Part shown: positions 8,389-17,895 of the stretch, piece after piece
How positions within the stretch are numbered: position 1 is the stretch's first letter
Layout: the number at the start of each line of letters is the position of its first letter
Source of the DNA: Dyella sp. SG609
Lineage (GTDB): Bacteria > Pseudomonadota > Gammaproteobacteria > Xanthomonadales > Rhodanobacteraceae
Assembly: GCF_012275375.1 (NCBI RefSeq)
Contig: NZ_JAAZQJ010000001.1
Location: forward strand, 730,732-794,731
DNA: 64,000 nucleotides
Direction of reading: 5' to 3'
Translations under genes and position numbers: made by a program
Notes under the pieces: generated by a model
What the model saw: the letters and a program-made list of their open reading frames with translations, nothing else
Told to the model about the DNA's origin: nothing
Database searches by the model: none

Positions 8389-9741
8389 CTAGGGCTTGTG
8401 TGCCAGCTCGTCGTCGGTCGACGCGTAGCGGGCGAGCTTGTTGTAGATGGTCTTGAGGCTGATGCCCAGCACGTCGGCGGTGCGCGCCTTGTCGTAGTTG
8501 AAGTACTCCAGCGTGCCGAGCAGCGCGCGCTTTTCCATTTCCTCCAGCGACATGCCCACGTGCATGTCGAAGCGGGTGCGGTCGCGCAGCGGCGCGTCCA
8601 TCGCCTGCAGCGACGCGGGTATGTCGATCGAATCTTCCGCCAGCACGAAGGCGCGCTGGATCACGTGGCGGAGTTCGCGCACATTGCCGGGCCAATGGTG
8701 CGCCAGCAGCCGCGTCATGGCGTCGGCGGAAAACTGCTTGTTGGTGCCATAGCGCTCGTTGAGCCGCTCCAGCAGGTGCGCCGCGACATAGGGAATGTCG
8801 TCCGGATGCTCGCGCAGCGCCGGCATGCGGATGGGAAAGTCCATCAGCCGGTAGTACAGGTCCTGGCGCAGCAGGCCCTGGTCGACCGCCTCCGCCGGCA
8901 CGCGGTTGCAGGCCGCCACCACGCGCACGTCCACCGGCTGGCTCTTGTTCGAGCCGACGCGGGTGACGCGCCGTTCCTCCAGCACGCGCAGCAGATGCGT
9001 CTGCAGCGCCAGGGGCATCTCGGTGAATTCGTCCAGGAACAAGGTGCCGCCCTCGGCCTGTTCGAAATAGCCGGCATGGTCGCGCACCGCTCCGGTAAAG
9101 CTGCCGCGCTCGTGGCCGAACATCTCGCTGGGCAGCAGCTCCGGCGCCACCGCGCCGCAGTTCACCGCCACGAAGCGGCCCTTGCGCCCGCTCAATTCAT
9201 GTACGGCGCGCGCGGCCAGTTCCTTGCCGGTGCCGCTCTCGCCGTGGATCAGTACGGTTATGTCCATCGGTGCCACACGCTCGATCTTCTCGAACACCGC
9301 GCGCATCGCGCGGCTATGCCCGATCAGCGCGCCGCAGTGCGTCTGCTGGCCTTCGCCGGCCTGGCGCAGGGCGGCGCTGGCACGCGCGCGATCCAGCAGT
9401 TCCTCGAGCTTGTCGCCGCGGATCGGCTTGACCAGGTAGTCCGCCGCGGGCAGCCGCACCGTGCGGATCGCCGTGTCCACCGTGGGGAAGCCGGTAAGCA
9501 CGATGGCCTGGCCATGGCGCGACAGTGCGATGCGTTCGAGCAGATCCAGGCCATTGCCGTCGGGCAGAGAGACATCGATCAAAGCCAGGTCGTAGGTATG
9601 CGCCGTGGCCGCATCGCTCGCCGCGGCGAAACTGGCGGCGGAGATCACCTTGCAACCCTTGAGTTTCGCGTGGGCCGTCGTCGCCTGCAGGCATCCGGGA
9701 TCGTCGTCGACCAGCAAGATCATGGGTGCAATGGATGTCAT
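8389..9741 (-). CDS. sigma-54-dependent response regulator (NtrC family)
   Basis: A 450-residue regulator with receiver, AAA+ and Fis-type HTH domains. The receiver (residues 1-~125) has the acidic cluster D12-D14, phospho-acceptor D56 in LIDVSLPDGNG, LTGFP and the conserved Lys in YLVKPI. The AAA+ domain has Walker A GESGTGKE, the sigma-54 contact loop as GSFTGA (a tolerated variant of GAFTGA), Walker B GGTLFLDEF and the HHWPGNVREL sensor motif. The C-terminal helix-turn-helix reads ARTADVLGISLKTIYNKLAR. It should activate sigma-54 promoters when phosphorylated. No orthodox kinase is adjacent; the hybrid kinase at 11110 or the receiver at 13179 could feed it. The ATG at 9741 was chosen because the upstream extension has no homology. 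Confidence 0.93.
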   Translation of the reverse strand: MTSIAPMILLVDDDPGCLQATTAHAKLKGCKVISAASFAAASDAATAHTYDLALIDVSLPDGNGLDLLERIALSRHGQAIVLTGFPTVDTAIRTVRLPAADYLVKPIRGDKLEELLDRARASAALRQAGEGQQTHCGALIGHSRAMRAVFEKIERVAPMDITVLIHGESGTGKELAARAVHELSGRKGRFVAVNCGAVAPELLPSEMFGHERGSFTGAVRDHAGYFEQAEGGTLFLDEFTEMPLALQTHLLRVLEERRVTRVGSNKSQPVDVRVVAACNRVPAEAVDQGLLRQDLYYRLMDFPIRMPALREHPDDIPYVAAHLLERLNERYGTNKQFSADAMTRLLAHHWPGNVRELRHVIQRAFVLAEDSIDIPASLQAMDAPLRDRTRFDMHVGMSLEEMEKRALLGTLEYFNYDKARTADVLGISLKTIYNKLARYASTDDELAHKP

Positions 9742-9924
9742 GGAGTTCTCAAGCGGGCGTGAGCCGGCGAGGCGCGCCGCCGTGCGGCCGGGCGTTGCCG
9801 GAATGCCGCGGAAACCGGGGCGTTCCGCGGAAGAGGTGTGTCGTGCGCTATCGATGGTGCATGGGCTCGGGTGCACACCTCGTCTAAATCGCGTGGACAG
9901 GCCGACACAGCATCCGTGATCCGA

Positions 9925-9939
9925 TGGCACACCGTTTGC
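9925..9939 (+). promoter_or_regulatory. sigma-54 (-24/-12) promoter of the gene at 9982
   Basis: TGGCACA-CCGT-TTGC followed by T, an almost perfect -24/-12 element with correct ten-base spacing between GG and GC. The expected start near 9951 leaves a ~30-base leader including the AGGAGAGG ribosome-binding site of the downstream gene. It lies in the region upstream of the sigma-54 activator gene and directs transcription away from it. Confidence 0.7.
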
Positions 9940-9981
9940 TGCGCAGGAAGCGGTGCGTTTGCCGCGCGCGCAGGAGAGGCG

Positions 9982-10365
9982 ATGTCCGAATTACCCGTAG
10001 TGATGCTGGTGCCCGATGCGCGCGGCGAGGTGGAACGCGCGGCGCAACGCCTGCGCGAGGCTGGCTTGCGCAACCCCATGGTGCACCTGCGCAGCCTCGA
10101 CGATCTCGCGCCATGGCGCAGGCAGCATCCGTGGGAGATCGCCTTCCTGATCGTCCCCGCGGAGTCCTGCAGCGAATACCTGGCCGGCGATGCGGCGCGT
10201 CCGTTGCCGGCCTATCCGGTCTTCGCGCTGCACAGCATCGGCGGCCGGCTGATGGCTTCGGTGTGGTCGTCGCCGGGTGCGGACGCCGCGTCGCCGGTGC
10301 CGTTCGACGCGCGCGGCGTGGTGCGCTCCCTGCACAAGCTGGGCCTGCGCTGGCTGGTGATCTGA
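9982..10365 (+). CDS. receiver-like protein of unknown function, 127 aa
   Basis: A small soluble protein with an alpha/beta pattern suggesting a degenerate response-regulator receiver: a first strand LPVVMLVPDARGEVERAAQRLREAG, a helix, then PWEIAFLIVPAES in place of the phospho-Asp strand. The acidic cluster, phospho-acceptor and conserved Lys are not recognisable, so phosphorylation is unlikely. The start is supported by an AGGAGAGG site 4 bases before the ATG. It is divergent from the sigma-54 regulator and preceded by a strong sigma-54 promoter at 9925, so it is probably a target of that regulator and perhaps a feedback partner (inference). It converges with the BON-domain gene, with 3 bases between the two stops. 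Confidence 0.65.
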   Translation: MSELPVVMLVPDARGEVERAAQRLREAGLRNPMVHLRSLDDLAPWRRQHPWEIAFLIVPAESCSEYLAGDAARPLPAYPVFALHSIGGRLMASVWSSPGADAASPVPFDARGVVRSLHKLGLRWLVI

Positions 10366-11028
<663 letters not shown>

Positions 11029-11057
11029 CTGGCCTGCGCCGGCGTTGCATCCCTTAA

Positions 11058-11083
11058 GTCATGCCGGCCTGCGCCGGCATGAC
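11058..11083. terminator. 11-bp-stem hairpin between convergent genes
   Basis: GTCATGCCGGC, loop CTGC, then GCCGGCATGAC: a perfect stem between the stop at 11028 and the kinase stop at 11110. There is no T-tract, but the position fits a shared bidirectional 3' end. Confidence 0.5.
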
Positions 11084-11109
11084 GGAAGATGCCGGCCAAG
11101 CGCCTGGCT

Positions 11110-13182
11110 TCAATCGACCCCGGCCAGCGTGTAGATCTTGCTGAGCAAGGCGCCCATATCGAACGGCTTGGTCAGCATGTCCATGCCTTCCCGCAGCGGC
11201 GGCCCCTGCTGCAGCACCCACGAATCCGCATAGCCGGTAGTGAACAGCACGCGCAGGCCCTGCCGGTGCGGCGGTGCCTTGTCGATCATCATGCGGCCGT
11301 TGATGCCGGGCAGGCCGATGTCGGCGATGGCCAGGTCCAGCGGCTGCGGCGAACGCAGGATCTCCAGTCCGCGGTAGCCGTTGTCCGCCTCGATCACCGC
11401 GAAGCCCATCTCGCGCAGGCGCAGCGCCACCGGTTCGCGCACGGCCGGTTCGTCCTCCACCAGCAGGATGGTCGGCTGGCCTTCGAGCTTGCGCGGCCGC
11501 GGCGGCTCCGGCACGGCGACGCTCTCGGTGGCCTGGCCGGTGGGCAGGTAAAGCGTCACCGTGGTGCCGCGGCCCGGTTCGCTGCGTATGCGCACGCTGC
11601 CGCCGGACTGCACCGCGAAGCCGTACACCATCGACAGCCCAAGGCCGGTGCCATGGTCCTTGGGCTTGGTGGTGAAGAACGGATCCATCGCGCGCTTGAG
11701 CGTGGCCTCGTCCATGCCGCAGCCGTTGTCGCTGATTGCGATGGCCACGTAGCGGCCGCGGGCCAGATGCGGCACTTGCGGCGGGCTGCCGGCGTTGTCG
11801 AGCTGGCCGATGGTGATGGCGAGCAGGCCGCCGTCGCGCATGGCGTCGCGCGCATTGATCGCCAGGTTGAGCAGGGAGCTTTCGAAATGATGCGGGTCGC
11901 ACAGCACCAGGCAGGGTTCGCGCGGGAAATCCAGGCGCAGCGTGATCGACTCGCCGATGGTCTGGCGCAGCAGCTGCTCCATGCCCAGGATCGATTCGCG
12001 CACGTCCACCGAGCGCGTCACCAGCGGCTGGCGCCGCGCGAACGCCAGCAGGCGGTGGGTAAGGGTGGCGGCGCGGTCGGCGGCGCTGTGCGCGTTGTCG
12101 ATAAAGCGCACGGTGTCCGGCAGCACGCCCTGGCCCGCGCGCAGCCTGGCCACTTCCAGCGAGCCGATGATCCCCTGCAGCAGATTGTTGAAGTCGTGCG
12201 CGATGCCGCTGGTCAGCTGGCCCAGCGCCTCGATCTTCTGCGCCTGGAACAGCTGTGCGCGCGCCTCTTCCAGATGCCGCTCGCTGTCGCGGCGCTCGCT
12301 CACGTCGCGGATCACCAGGGCGAAGCCGAGCAGCCGGTTGGACTGGTCGTGCACCGCGTCGACGATCACGCAGGCCTCGAAGCGGCTGCCGTCGCTGCGC
12401 ATCTGCAGGCATTCGGCGGCGGCCTTGCCTTCGGCGCGCGCTTCGTCCAGCAGCCGCCGCGGCAGGCCGGTTTCGACGTCCTCCGGCGCGAAGAACGTGG
12501 CGTAGTGGCGGCCGACCACGTCCTCGGCCTGGAAACCGTTCACCCGCCGCACGCCGCGGTTCCATTCGGTGACCAGGCCTTCCACGTTGAGCATGCAGAT
12601 CGCGCAGTCCGACACGCTGTTGACGAACAGGCGGAAGCGCCGCTCGCTCTCGCGCAGTTTTTCCTCGGCCATGCGCCGGTCGGTCATGTCGCGCAGCATC
12701 TTGGCGTAGCCGATCAGTTCGCCGTGTTCGTCGCGGATCGCGTCCAGCGCCACATAGGCCCAGAAGCGGTGGCCGTTCTTGCGCACGCGCCAGGCTTCCT
12801 CCGCATGACGGCCAACGCGCGCGGCAATGGCCAGCGCATATTCCTCGCGGTGGGCGCGGCGTTCGGCGGCCGGGTAGAACATGGCGGCGGACTGGCCGAT
12901 CACCTCGTCCGGCCGGTAGCCCAGGATGCGTTCAGCGCCCTTGTTCCAGCTGACGATGCGGCCGTGCGCGTCCAGCATGTAGATCGCGTAGTCGACGATC
13001 GAATGCACGAGCAGTTCGTAGGAAAGCGGGGTGGCGGTCGGCACGGGAAGCTCCGTGGACTGGCCAGGTTCGGAATGGCCCGCCGGTGCCAGTCCAAGCT
13101 CGCCGGAGGCCGGTTCGCCGCCGGCGCCGTGGCCCGTGGGCGGCCTTGTCGCATCGCGTTGCCGGCGGTCCGTCCCGGTCAC
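11110..13182 (-). CDS. hybrid sensor histidine kinase (PAS-PAS-HisKA-HATPase-REC)
   Basis: A soluble hybrid kinase of ~690 residues. Two PAS domains come first (YAIYMLDAHGRIVSWNKGAE at ~50 and CAICMLNVEGLVTEWNRGVR at ~180), then the phosphorylated His in LTSGIAHDFNNLLQG, the ATPase motifs (NLAINARDAM, SDNGCGMDE, TGLGLSMVYGF), and a C-terminal receiver (LLVEDEPAV, ADIGLPGINGR, FTTGYAD, LTKPF). No transmembrane segment is seen, so the signal is cytoplasmic. I chose the GTG at 13182 because it overlaps the stop of the upstream receiver gene as GTGA, a standard coupling signal; a TTG at 13200 is the alternative. It is encoded in a two-gene unit with that receiver. Confidence 0.9.
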   Translation of the reverse strand: MTGTDRRQRDATRPPTGHGAGGEPASGELGLAPAGHSEPGQSTELPVPTATPLSYELLVHSIVDYAIYMLDAHGRIVSWNKGAERILGYRPDEVIGQSAAMFYPAAERRAHREEYALAIAARVGRHAEEAWRVRKNGHRFWAYVALDAIRDEHGELIGYAKMLRDMTDRRMAEEKLRESERRFRLFVNSVSDCAICMLNVEGLVTEWNRGVRRVNGFQAEDVVGRHYATFFAPEDVETGLPRRLLDEARAEGKAAAECLQMRSDGSRFEACVIVDAVHDQSNRLLGFALVIRDVSERRDSERHLEEARAQLFQAQKIEALGQLTSGIAHDFNNLLQGIIGSLEVARLRAGQGVLPDTVRFIDNAHSAADRAATLTHRLLAFARRQPLVTRSVDVRESILGMEQLLRQTIGESITLRLDFPREPCLVLCDPHHFESSLLNLAINARDAMRDGGLLAITIGQLDNAGSPPQVPHLARGRYVAIAISDNGCGMDEATLKRAMDPFFTTKPKDHGTGLGLSMVYGFAVQSGGSVRIRSEPGRGTTVTLYLPTGQATESVAVPEPPRPRKLEGQPTILLVEDEPAVREPVALRLREMGFAVIEADNGYRGLEILRSPQPLDLAIADIGLPGINGRMMIDKAPPHRQGLRVLFTTGYADSWVLQQGPPLREGMDMLTKPFDMGALLSKIYTLAGVD

Positions 13183-13574
13183 GAGGCCTGCGCGTGCCAA
13201 TGCGAAGCGTCACCGGCGGCGCGGCCGCAGGCCTCGTCGATCGCCGACAGCAGCTGGCGGCGCCCGTAGGGCTTGGGCAGGAAGGTGGCATGCGGATGCG
13301 ACCAGCCGCTGAACGGGTCCATGTCGCCGGACACCACCACCATCGCCGCGCGCGAGCCTTGCGCGCGCAGCTTGTCCACCAGGGCGGTACCGCTCATGCC
13401 ATTGCCCAGGTTCACGTCGGTGAACACGATGTCGATGTCGTCGCGCGACAGCGCCACGCGAAAGCCTTCTTCCGCGTTGCGCGCATGCAGTACCTGGTAG
13501 CCCGAGGAAATCAGCAGGACGCTGGTGACTTCCAGGATTTCGGGCTCGTCTTCGATAACCAGGATGGTGGACAT
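13179..13574 (-). CDS. single-domain response regulator (receiver only), 131 aa
   Basis: A stand-alone receiver: acidic residues E8-D9-E10 in LVIEDEPEI, phospho-acceptor D53 in VFTDVNLGNGMSG, the hydroxyl residue in VVVSGD and the conserved Lys in TFLPKPYGRRQL. There is no output domain, so it probably passes phosphate to or from the hybrid kinase whose gene follows with a 4-base GTGA overlap. The family resembles the FixJ-type receivers paired with hybrid kinases in this order. Confidence 0.88.
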   Translation of the reverse strand: MSTILVIEDEPEILEVTSVLLISSGYQVLHARNAEEGFRVALSRDDIDIVFTDVNLGNGMSGTALVDKLRAQGSRAAMVVVSGDMDPFSGWSHPHATFLPKPYGRRQLLSAIDEACGRAAGDASHWHAQAS

Positions 13575-13732
13575 GGCGGGTATCGCATGCAGCGGATGGG
13601 GCTTGGGGACTGTAGCGGCACGCGCAGTCATGGCGGCGTGATGGCAGCGTGCATGGCTTGCCGGGCCGCGCAGCGCCGCGCGGCCTGATCCATGCAAAGA
13701 ACGCAGCCGGGCGGCAATATTTTCAGTGCGCG

Positions 13733-14230
13733 TCAGCTCAGCACCGCCGGCGTATCGAACGGCAATTGCCGTGCGCCGATCTCCGCCAGCCGCGGCGCCG
13801 CCCGCGCCAGCGCCTCGCCGCTGCCGTCGAGTACCAGCAGGATGCGGCCCTGCGCGATCTCGTCCTCGAACTTGCGCCGCACCGGATCGGGCACCGACGA
13901 GCCGGCCAGCGCGCTGGCCCAGGCGCCCATGCTGGCGCCGATCAGGGTCATCGCGCCGACGCCCGCGAGGGTGAGGCCGATCGGAGCGATGCTCACCGCC
14001 ACCACGCCGGCCAGCAGGCCCGCCGCGCCGCCGCCGACCACGCCGCGCACGGCGGCGGGGTAGAAGTCGTTGTCGACCACCTTGCGCTGGTCGGGAATCG
14101 CTTCGAGCTCGATATCGTCGCGCGCGATCAGCGAGATATCGTCGAAGGCGATGCCGGACTCGCGCGCGATCTTCATGCCGCGCTTGACCATGTCCATGCC
14201 GTCGGTACTGAAGACGTGTCTGGTTTTCAT
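13733..14230 (-). CDS. DUF1269-like membrane protein, 165 aa
   Basis: An N-terminal soluble part (MKTRHVFSTDGMDMVKRGMK..., with DDIELEAIPDQRKVVDNDF) is followed by a Gly/Ala-rich hydrophobic stretch at residues ~62-110 (AAVRGVVGGGAAGLLAGVVA, TLAGVGAMTLIGASMGAWAS) typical of the DUF1269 / general-stress-17M-like family, then a soluble tail with RRKFEDEIAQGRILLVLD. The glycine-zipper segment implies membrane association. The function is unknown. The ATG at 14230 is preceded by a purine-rich stretch. It is divergent from the DUF3182 gene. Confidence 0.75.
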   Translation of the reverse strand: MKTRHVFSTDGMDMVKRGMKIARESGIAFDDISLIARDDIELEAIPDQRKVVDNDFYPAAVRGVVGGGAAGLLAGVVAVSIAPIGLTLAGVGAMTLIGASMGAWASALAGSSVPDPVRRKFEDEIAQGRILLVLDGSGEALARAAPRLAEIGARQLPFDTPAVLS

Positions 14231-14368
14231 ATCGGCCTCGTCTGTCTGCGTGGGGAAAGCGGTGCCGCGCGTTCACGTGCCTTGCGCGCCGCGGCGGGAA
14301 CACTGCGGGCATGGCGGACGGGCCGGATCCCGTTCCCTTGCTCACCAGCGCCGGAGGAACCCGTGTCC

Positions 14369-15499
14369 ATGGCTGAGAGCTCCCCGCATTCCCGCGATGC
14401 AAGACGCGTGCTCGTCTACGCGCCGATGGGCCAGGCGCCCGGCGGACACGAGCTGGCCACCCACCTGTGGGTCGCCGAACGGTTGGCCGGCCTGCTCGGC
14501 ATGAGCTACGGCGGCATCGGCCGCGACACCGAACGCCGGCCGCAGGGCGAGCGCTACGTGGTGCCCTACCGCACCTTGAATGCGCGCGAGGCGCGGCGTT
14601 TCGGCATCGCCGGTCCGGCCGACCTGTTCGGCGGCGTGGTGAACGAGGATTTCGTCGGCACCAAGCTGATCACGCATGGCCTGGTGCATCCCGGCAGCGT
14701 CGCGCCGCCGGGATGGTCGGAACGCTTCGCCGAGCGCATCGCCGACGTGGTGCTGCCGGGCTATTCGGTGTTCACCGCCAGCGACCTGCGCATCGCCGCC
14801 GCGCAGCTGCTGCGCGATGGCAGCGTGCGCATCAAGTCGCCATGGGACATGGGCGGCCTGGGCCAGCGCGTGGTGTCCACGGCCGCGGAGCTGGAGCCAC
14901 TGATCGAAGCGGCCGGGCCGGGTCCGTGGCTGGACGGCGGCTACGTGGTGGAACGCAATCTGCAGGACGTGGCCACCATGAGCGTGGGGCAGGTGGTGCT
15001 TGAAGGCATCCGCGCCAGCTATGTCGGCCGCCAGCGGCTCACCCGCAACCACGACGGCCTGTGGGTCTATGGCGGCACCGACCTGCTGTGCGTGCCGGGC
15101 GGCCTCGAAGCGCTGCGCCAGCTGCCGCTCACCGGCGACCAGCGCCTGGCGGTGGAGCAGGCGCGCTGCTATCACGACGAGGCGCTGCAGTGTTTTCCGG
15201 CCATCTACGCCTCGCGCGCCAACTACGACGTGGCGCAGGGCCGCGATGCCGCCGGCCGCTGGTACTCGGGCGTGCTGGAGCAGTCCTGGCGCATCGGCGG
15301 CGCCAGCGCGGCCGAGGTGGAGGCGGTGGGCGCGCTGCAGGCTTATCCCTCGCGCCGCACGGTCTGGGCCGCCACCCGCGAGAGCTACGACCCACGCGAG
15401 CCGGTGCCGCCGGACGCCAAGATCGTCTACCACGGCGACGACGCGCAGGCCGGCTTCCTGATCAAGTACGTGAGGACCAAGCGCAGTGCCGGTACGTGA
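14369..15499 (+). CDS. DUF3182 family protein, ATP-grasp-like
   Basis: A ~376-residue soluble protein matching the DUF3182 family as I remember it. Landmarks are VLVYAPMGQAPGGHELATHL at the N-terminus, KLITHGLVHPGSVAPPGW, and a middle part resembling an ATP-grasp fold (LLRDGSVRIKSPWDMGGLGQ, YVVERNLQD, VYGGTDLLCVPGG), followed by SRANYDVAQGRDAAG. Nucleotide binding is inferred; no substrate is known. A GGAGG site lies 5 bases before a GTG at 14363 and 11 before the ATG at 14369, so either may be used. The 3' end overlaps the next gene by 14 bases, implying coupling with the alpha/beta hydrolase. Confidence 0.7.
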   Translation: MAESSPHSRDARRVLVYAPMGQAPGGHELATHLWVAERLAGLLGMSYGGIGRDTERRPQGERYVVPYRTLNAREARRFGIAGPADLFGGVVNEDFVGTKLITHGLVHPGSVAPPGWSERFAERIADVVLPGYSVFTASDLRIAAAQLLRDGSVRIKSPWDMGGLGQRVVSTAAELEPLIEAAGPGPWLDGGYVVERNLQDVATMSVGQVVLEGIRASYVGRQRLTRNHDGLWVYGGTDLLCVPGGLEALRQLPLTGDQRLAVEQARCYHDEALQCFPAIYASRANYDVAQGRDAAGRWYSGVLEQSWRIGGASAAEVEAVGALQAYPSRRTVWAATRESYDPREPVPPDAKIVYHGDDAQAGFLIKYVRTKRSAGT

Positions 15500-16307
15500 C
15501 GACGTCATCCATATCAGCATGCGCGGCCGCGAACTGGCCGGCACGCTGATCTCGCCCGCGCCGCGCATGCCGGCGGTGCTGATGGTGCACGGCTGGGGCG
15601 GCAGCCAGCGCCAGTACCGCGCCAATGCGCACAAGGTGGCGGCGCTGGGCTGCGTCTGCCTGACCTTCGACCTCACCGGCCACGTCGCCACCGCCAGCCA
15701 GCGCGATACGGTGTCGCGCGAGGAAAACCTGCACGACATGCTGGCCGCGTACGACTTCCTCGCCGCGCATCCGCTGGTCGAGCACGATTGCATCGCGGTG
15801 GTGGGCAGCAGCTATGGCGGCTATCTCGCGGCGCTGCTCACCGAGCGCCGCCCGGTGCGCTGGCTGGGCCTGCGCGCGCCGGCCATCTACCGCGACGAGG
15901 ACTGGGGTGTGCCCAAGCGCCTGCTCGCGCGCGTGCAGAAGCTGGCCGACTACCGGCGCGAACCGCTCGCCGCGGAGGACAACCGCGCCCTGCGTGCCTG
16001 CTCGCGTTTCACCGGCGACGTACTGATCGTGGAATCCGAGCACGACGAGATCGTGCCGTCGCCGGTGCTGGCCAGTTACCGCAAGGCCTGCGCACAAACG
16101 CATTCGCTCACCTACCGGGTGATCCGCGGCGCCGACCACAGCCTGGGCGACGAGGCCTCGCGCGAAGCCTACAGCTCGATCCTGGTGCACTGGCTGGAAG
16201 AAATGCTGCTGGGCGCGCGCGGACAGGTGCGCGCCGCTTCGCCGAACGTGCGCGGCGGCGACAAGCAGGAAACGCCGCTGCGCCGCGCGAAACAGGGCCA
16301 CGGCTAA
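15486..16307 (+). CDS. alpha/beta hydrolase (dienelactone hydrolase/peptidase type)
   Basis: A 273-residue alpha/beta hydrolase. The oxyanion region is VLMVHGWGGSQRQ, the nucleophile elbow is GSSYGGY (Ser about residue 110), the acid is in VESEHDEIVP and the His in IRGADHSLGDE, so the triad is complete. The start is a GTG inside the end of the DUF3182 gene (14-base overlap), without a good ribosome-binding site, which suggests translational coupling. The substrate is unknown. The C-terminal ~30 residues are basic and probably disordered. Confidence 0.82.
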   Translation: MPVRDDVIHISMRGRELAGTLISPAPRMPAVLMVHGWGGSQRQYRANAHKVAALGCVCLTFDLTGHVATASQRDTVSREENLHDMLAAYDFLAAHPLVEHDCIAVVGSSYGGYLAALLTERRPVRWLGLRAPAIYRDEDWGVPKRLLARVQKLADYRREPLAAEDNRALRACSRFTGDVLIVESEHDEIVPSPVLASYRKACAQTHSLTYRVIRGADHSLGDEASREAYSSILVHWLEEMLLGARGQVRAASPNVRGGDKQETPLRRAKQGHG

Positions 16308-16415
16308 ACGCTCACGCCATCACCAAGTCGATTTGACAGCGGATTCATAGCGGCGAACCGACCATCGAACGCGCAAGCATGCCTTCCCACCGCTTCCGCG
16401 CGAGGACTCCTCACG

Positions 16416-17405
16416 ATGGCCACCCGCACCCGCTCCAAGGCGACCACCGCCGCCAATCGCCAGCGCGCCGTCCAGCGCGGCATCGACGAAAAAGACCAGG
16501 CCAAGGCCGGCGCCGCGAACAAGCCGGCCAAACCCAAGCAGGCCGGCGCGCGCAAGCAGCCGGAAATCCCCTTGCCGGAACAGCACCAGGCGAAGCCGGG
16601 CAAGGAACACCAGCTGCGGCCGCGCCCTCGCTTCGAGGCACCCGATTACAAGGGCAGCGACAAGCTCAAGGGGATGGCCGCCCTGATCACCGGCGGCGAC
16701 TCGGGCATCGGCCGCGCCGTCGCCGTGCTGTTCGCGCGCGAAGGCGCCGACGTCGGCATTGTCTATCTCGAATCCAGCGACGACGCGGAGGAAACCCGCC
16801 GCCATGTGGAGGAAGAGGGCGGCCGCTGCCTGCTGATCCAGGGCGACGTGGTCGATCCGGATTTCTGCCGGCAGGCGGTGGACGAAACCGTGGAGGCATT
16901 CGGCCGCCTCGACGTGCTGGTCAACAACGCCGCTTTCCAGGAACACGCCGACAGCCTGCAGGACATCACCGAAGAACATATGGATCTGACCTTCCGCACC
17001 AATCTGTACGGTTATTTCCATATGGCGCGCGCGGCGCTGCCGCATATGAAAGCCGGTGCCAGCATCATCAATACCGGCTCGGAAACCGGCCTGTTCGGCA
17101 ATCCCAGGCTGCTCGACTACTCCGCCACCAAGGGTGCGATCCACGCGTTCACCCGCTCGCTGTCGGCCAACCTGGCGAAGCAGGGCATCCGCGTGAATGC
17201 GGTGGCGCCGGGGCCGGTGTGGACGCCGCTCAATCCGGCGGACCAGCCGGCGAAAAGCGTGGCGAAGTTCGGTTCGTCCAATCCCATGGGCCGCCCCGCG
17301 CAACCGGAGGAAGTGGCCCCCGCCTATGTGTTTCTCGCGGCGCCGAGCTGCGCCAGCTATATCTCCGGCGCGATCCTGCCGGTGATGGGAGGCCCCACCG
17401 GCTGA
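16416..17405 (+). CDS. short-chain dehydrogenase/reductase with basic N-terminal extension
   Basis: A 329-residue SDR oxidoreductase of the YhdF/YghA-like group. Residues 1-~75 are a Lys/Ala/Gln-rich disordered extension. The Rossmann fold follows with TGGDSGIG (92-99), NNAAFQ, the catalytic Ser in INTGSETG, Tyr and Lys in YSATKGAIH, and VNAVAPGPVWTPL. NAD(P) is the expected cofactor; the substrate is unknown, and relatives are general stress dehydrogenases. The ATG at 16416 follows a GAGGA site. A TTGACA box at 16333 is a possible -35 element. The DUF421 gene begins 22 bases after its stop. Confidence 0.88.
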   Translation: MATRTRSKATTAANRQRAVQRGIDEKDQAKAGAANKPAKPKQAGARKQPEIPLPEQHQAKPGKEHQLRPRPRFEAPDYKGSDKLKGMAALITGGDSGIGRAVAVLFAREGADVGIVYLESSDDAEETRRHVEEEGGRCLLIQGDVVDPDFCRQAVDETVEAFGRLDVLVNNAAFQEHADSLQDITEEHMDLTFRTNLYGYFHMARAALPHMKAGASIINTGSETGLFGNPRLLDYSATKGAIHAFTRSLSANLAKQGIRVNAVAPGPVWTPLNPADQPAKSVAKFGSSNPMGRPAQPEEVAPAYVFLAAPSCASYISGAILPVMGGPTG

Positions 17406-17427
17406 GCGGGAGGAGGGCAGGCAGCGC

Positions 17428-17895
17428 ATGAGCATCACCGACCTCACCATGCCCTGGTACATGTTCGTGATCCGGGGCGCCGTCGCCTATATCGGCCTGC
17501 TGGCGCTGCTGCGGCTGGCCGGCAAGCGTACGTTCGGCGAGCTGTCGGCATTCGACATCGTGGTGCTGATCCTGGTGGGCGGCACCTTGCGCACGGCGAT
17601 CGTGGGCGACGACAACTCCTTGCTGGGTGCGTTCATCGGCGTGGCCACCATCCTGGCGCTGGACCGCATCATCGCTTTCTTCGCCGCGCGCATGTCCGCG
17701 CTCAACCGGCTGGTGGAAGGCGAACCCGCCGTGCTGGCGCGCTATGGCCTGGTCGACCGCGAGGCGCTGCGGCGCAACAACGTGCCGATGGCGATGTTCG
17801 AGCGCGCCATGCGCGCGCAGGGCGTGCGCAGCGTCGGCGACGTGGTGGAGGCGCGGCTGGAGCCGAACGGCAAGATCACCATCGTGCATCGATGA
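17428..17895 (+). CDS. DUF421 domain membrane protein
   Basis: A 155-residue inner-membrane protein with three predicted N-terminal helices (FVIRGAVAYIGLLALLRLAG, FDIVVLILVGGTLRTAIVG, GAFIGVATILALDRIIAFFA) followed by the conserved soluble domain (LVEGEPAVLARYGLVDREAL, VRSVGDVVEARLEPNG). LRLAGKRTFGELSAFDIVV is the DUF421/YetF signature. Function unknown. It is co-transcribed with the SDR and overlaps the next gene as ATGA. Confidence 0.88.
   Translation: MSITDLTMPWYMFVIRGAVAYIGLLALLRLAGKRTFGELSAFDIVVLILVGGTLRTAIVGDDNSLLGAFIGVATILALDRIIAFFAARMSALNRLVEGEPAVLARYGLVDREALRRNNVPMAMFERAMRAQGVRSVGDVVEARLEPNGKITIVHR

Noticed and set aside
14251..14265. Possible sigma-54 element TGGGGAA-AGCG-GTGC before the DUF3182 gene
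   Set aside because: Spacing fits but the -24 half lacks CAC, and it is weaker than the three reported sites.
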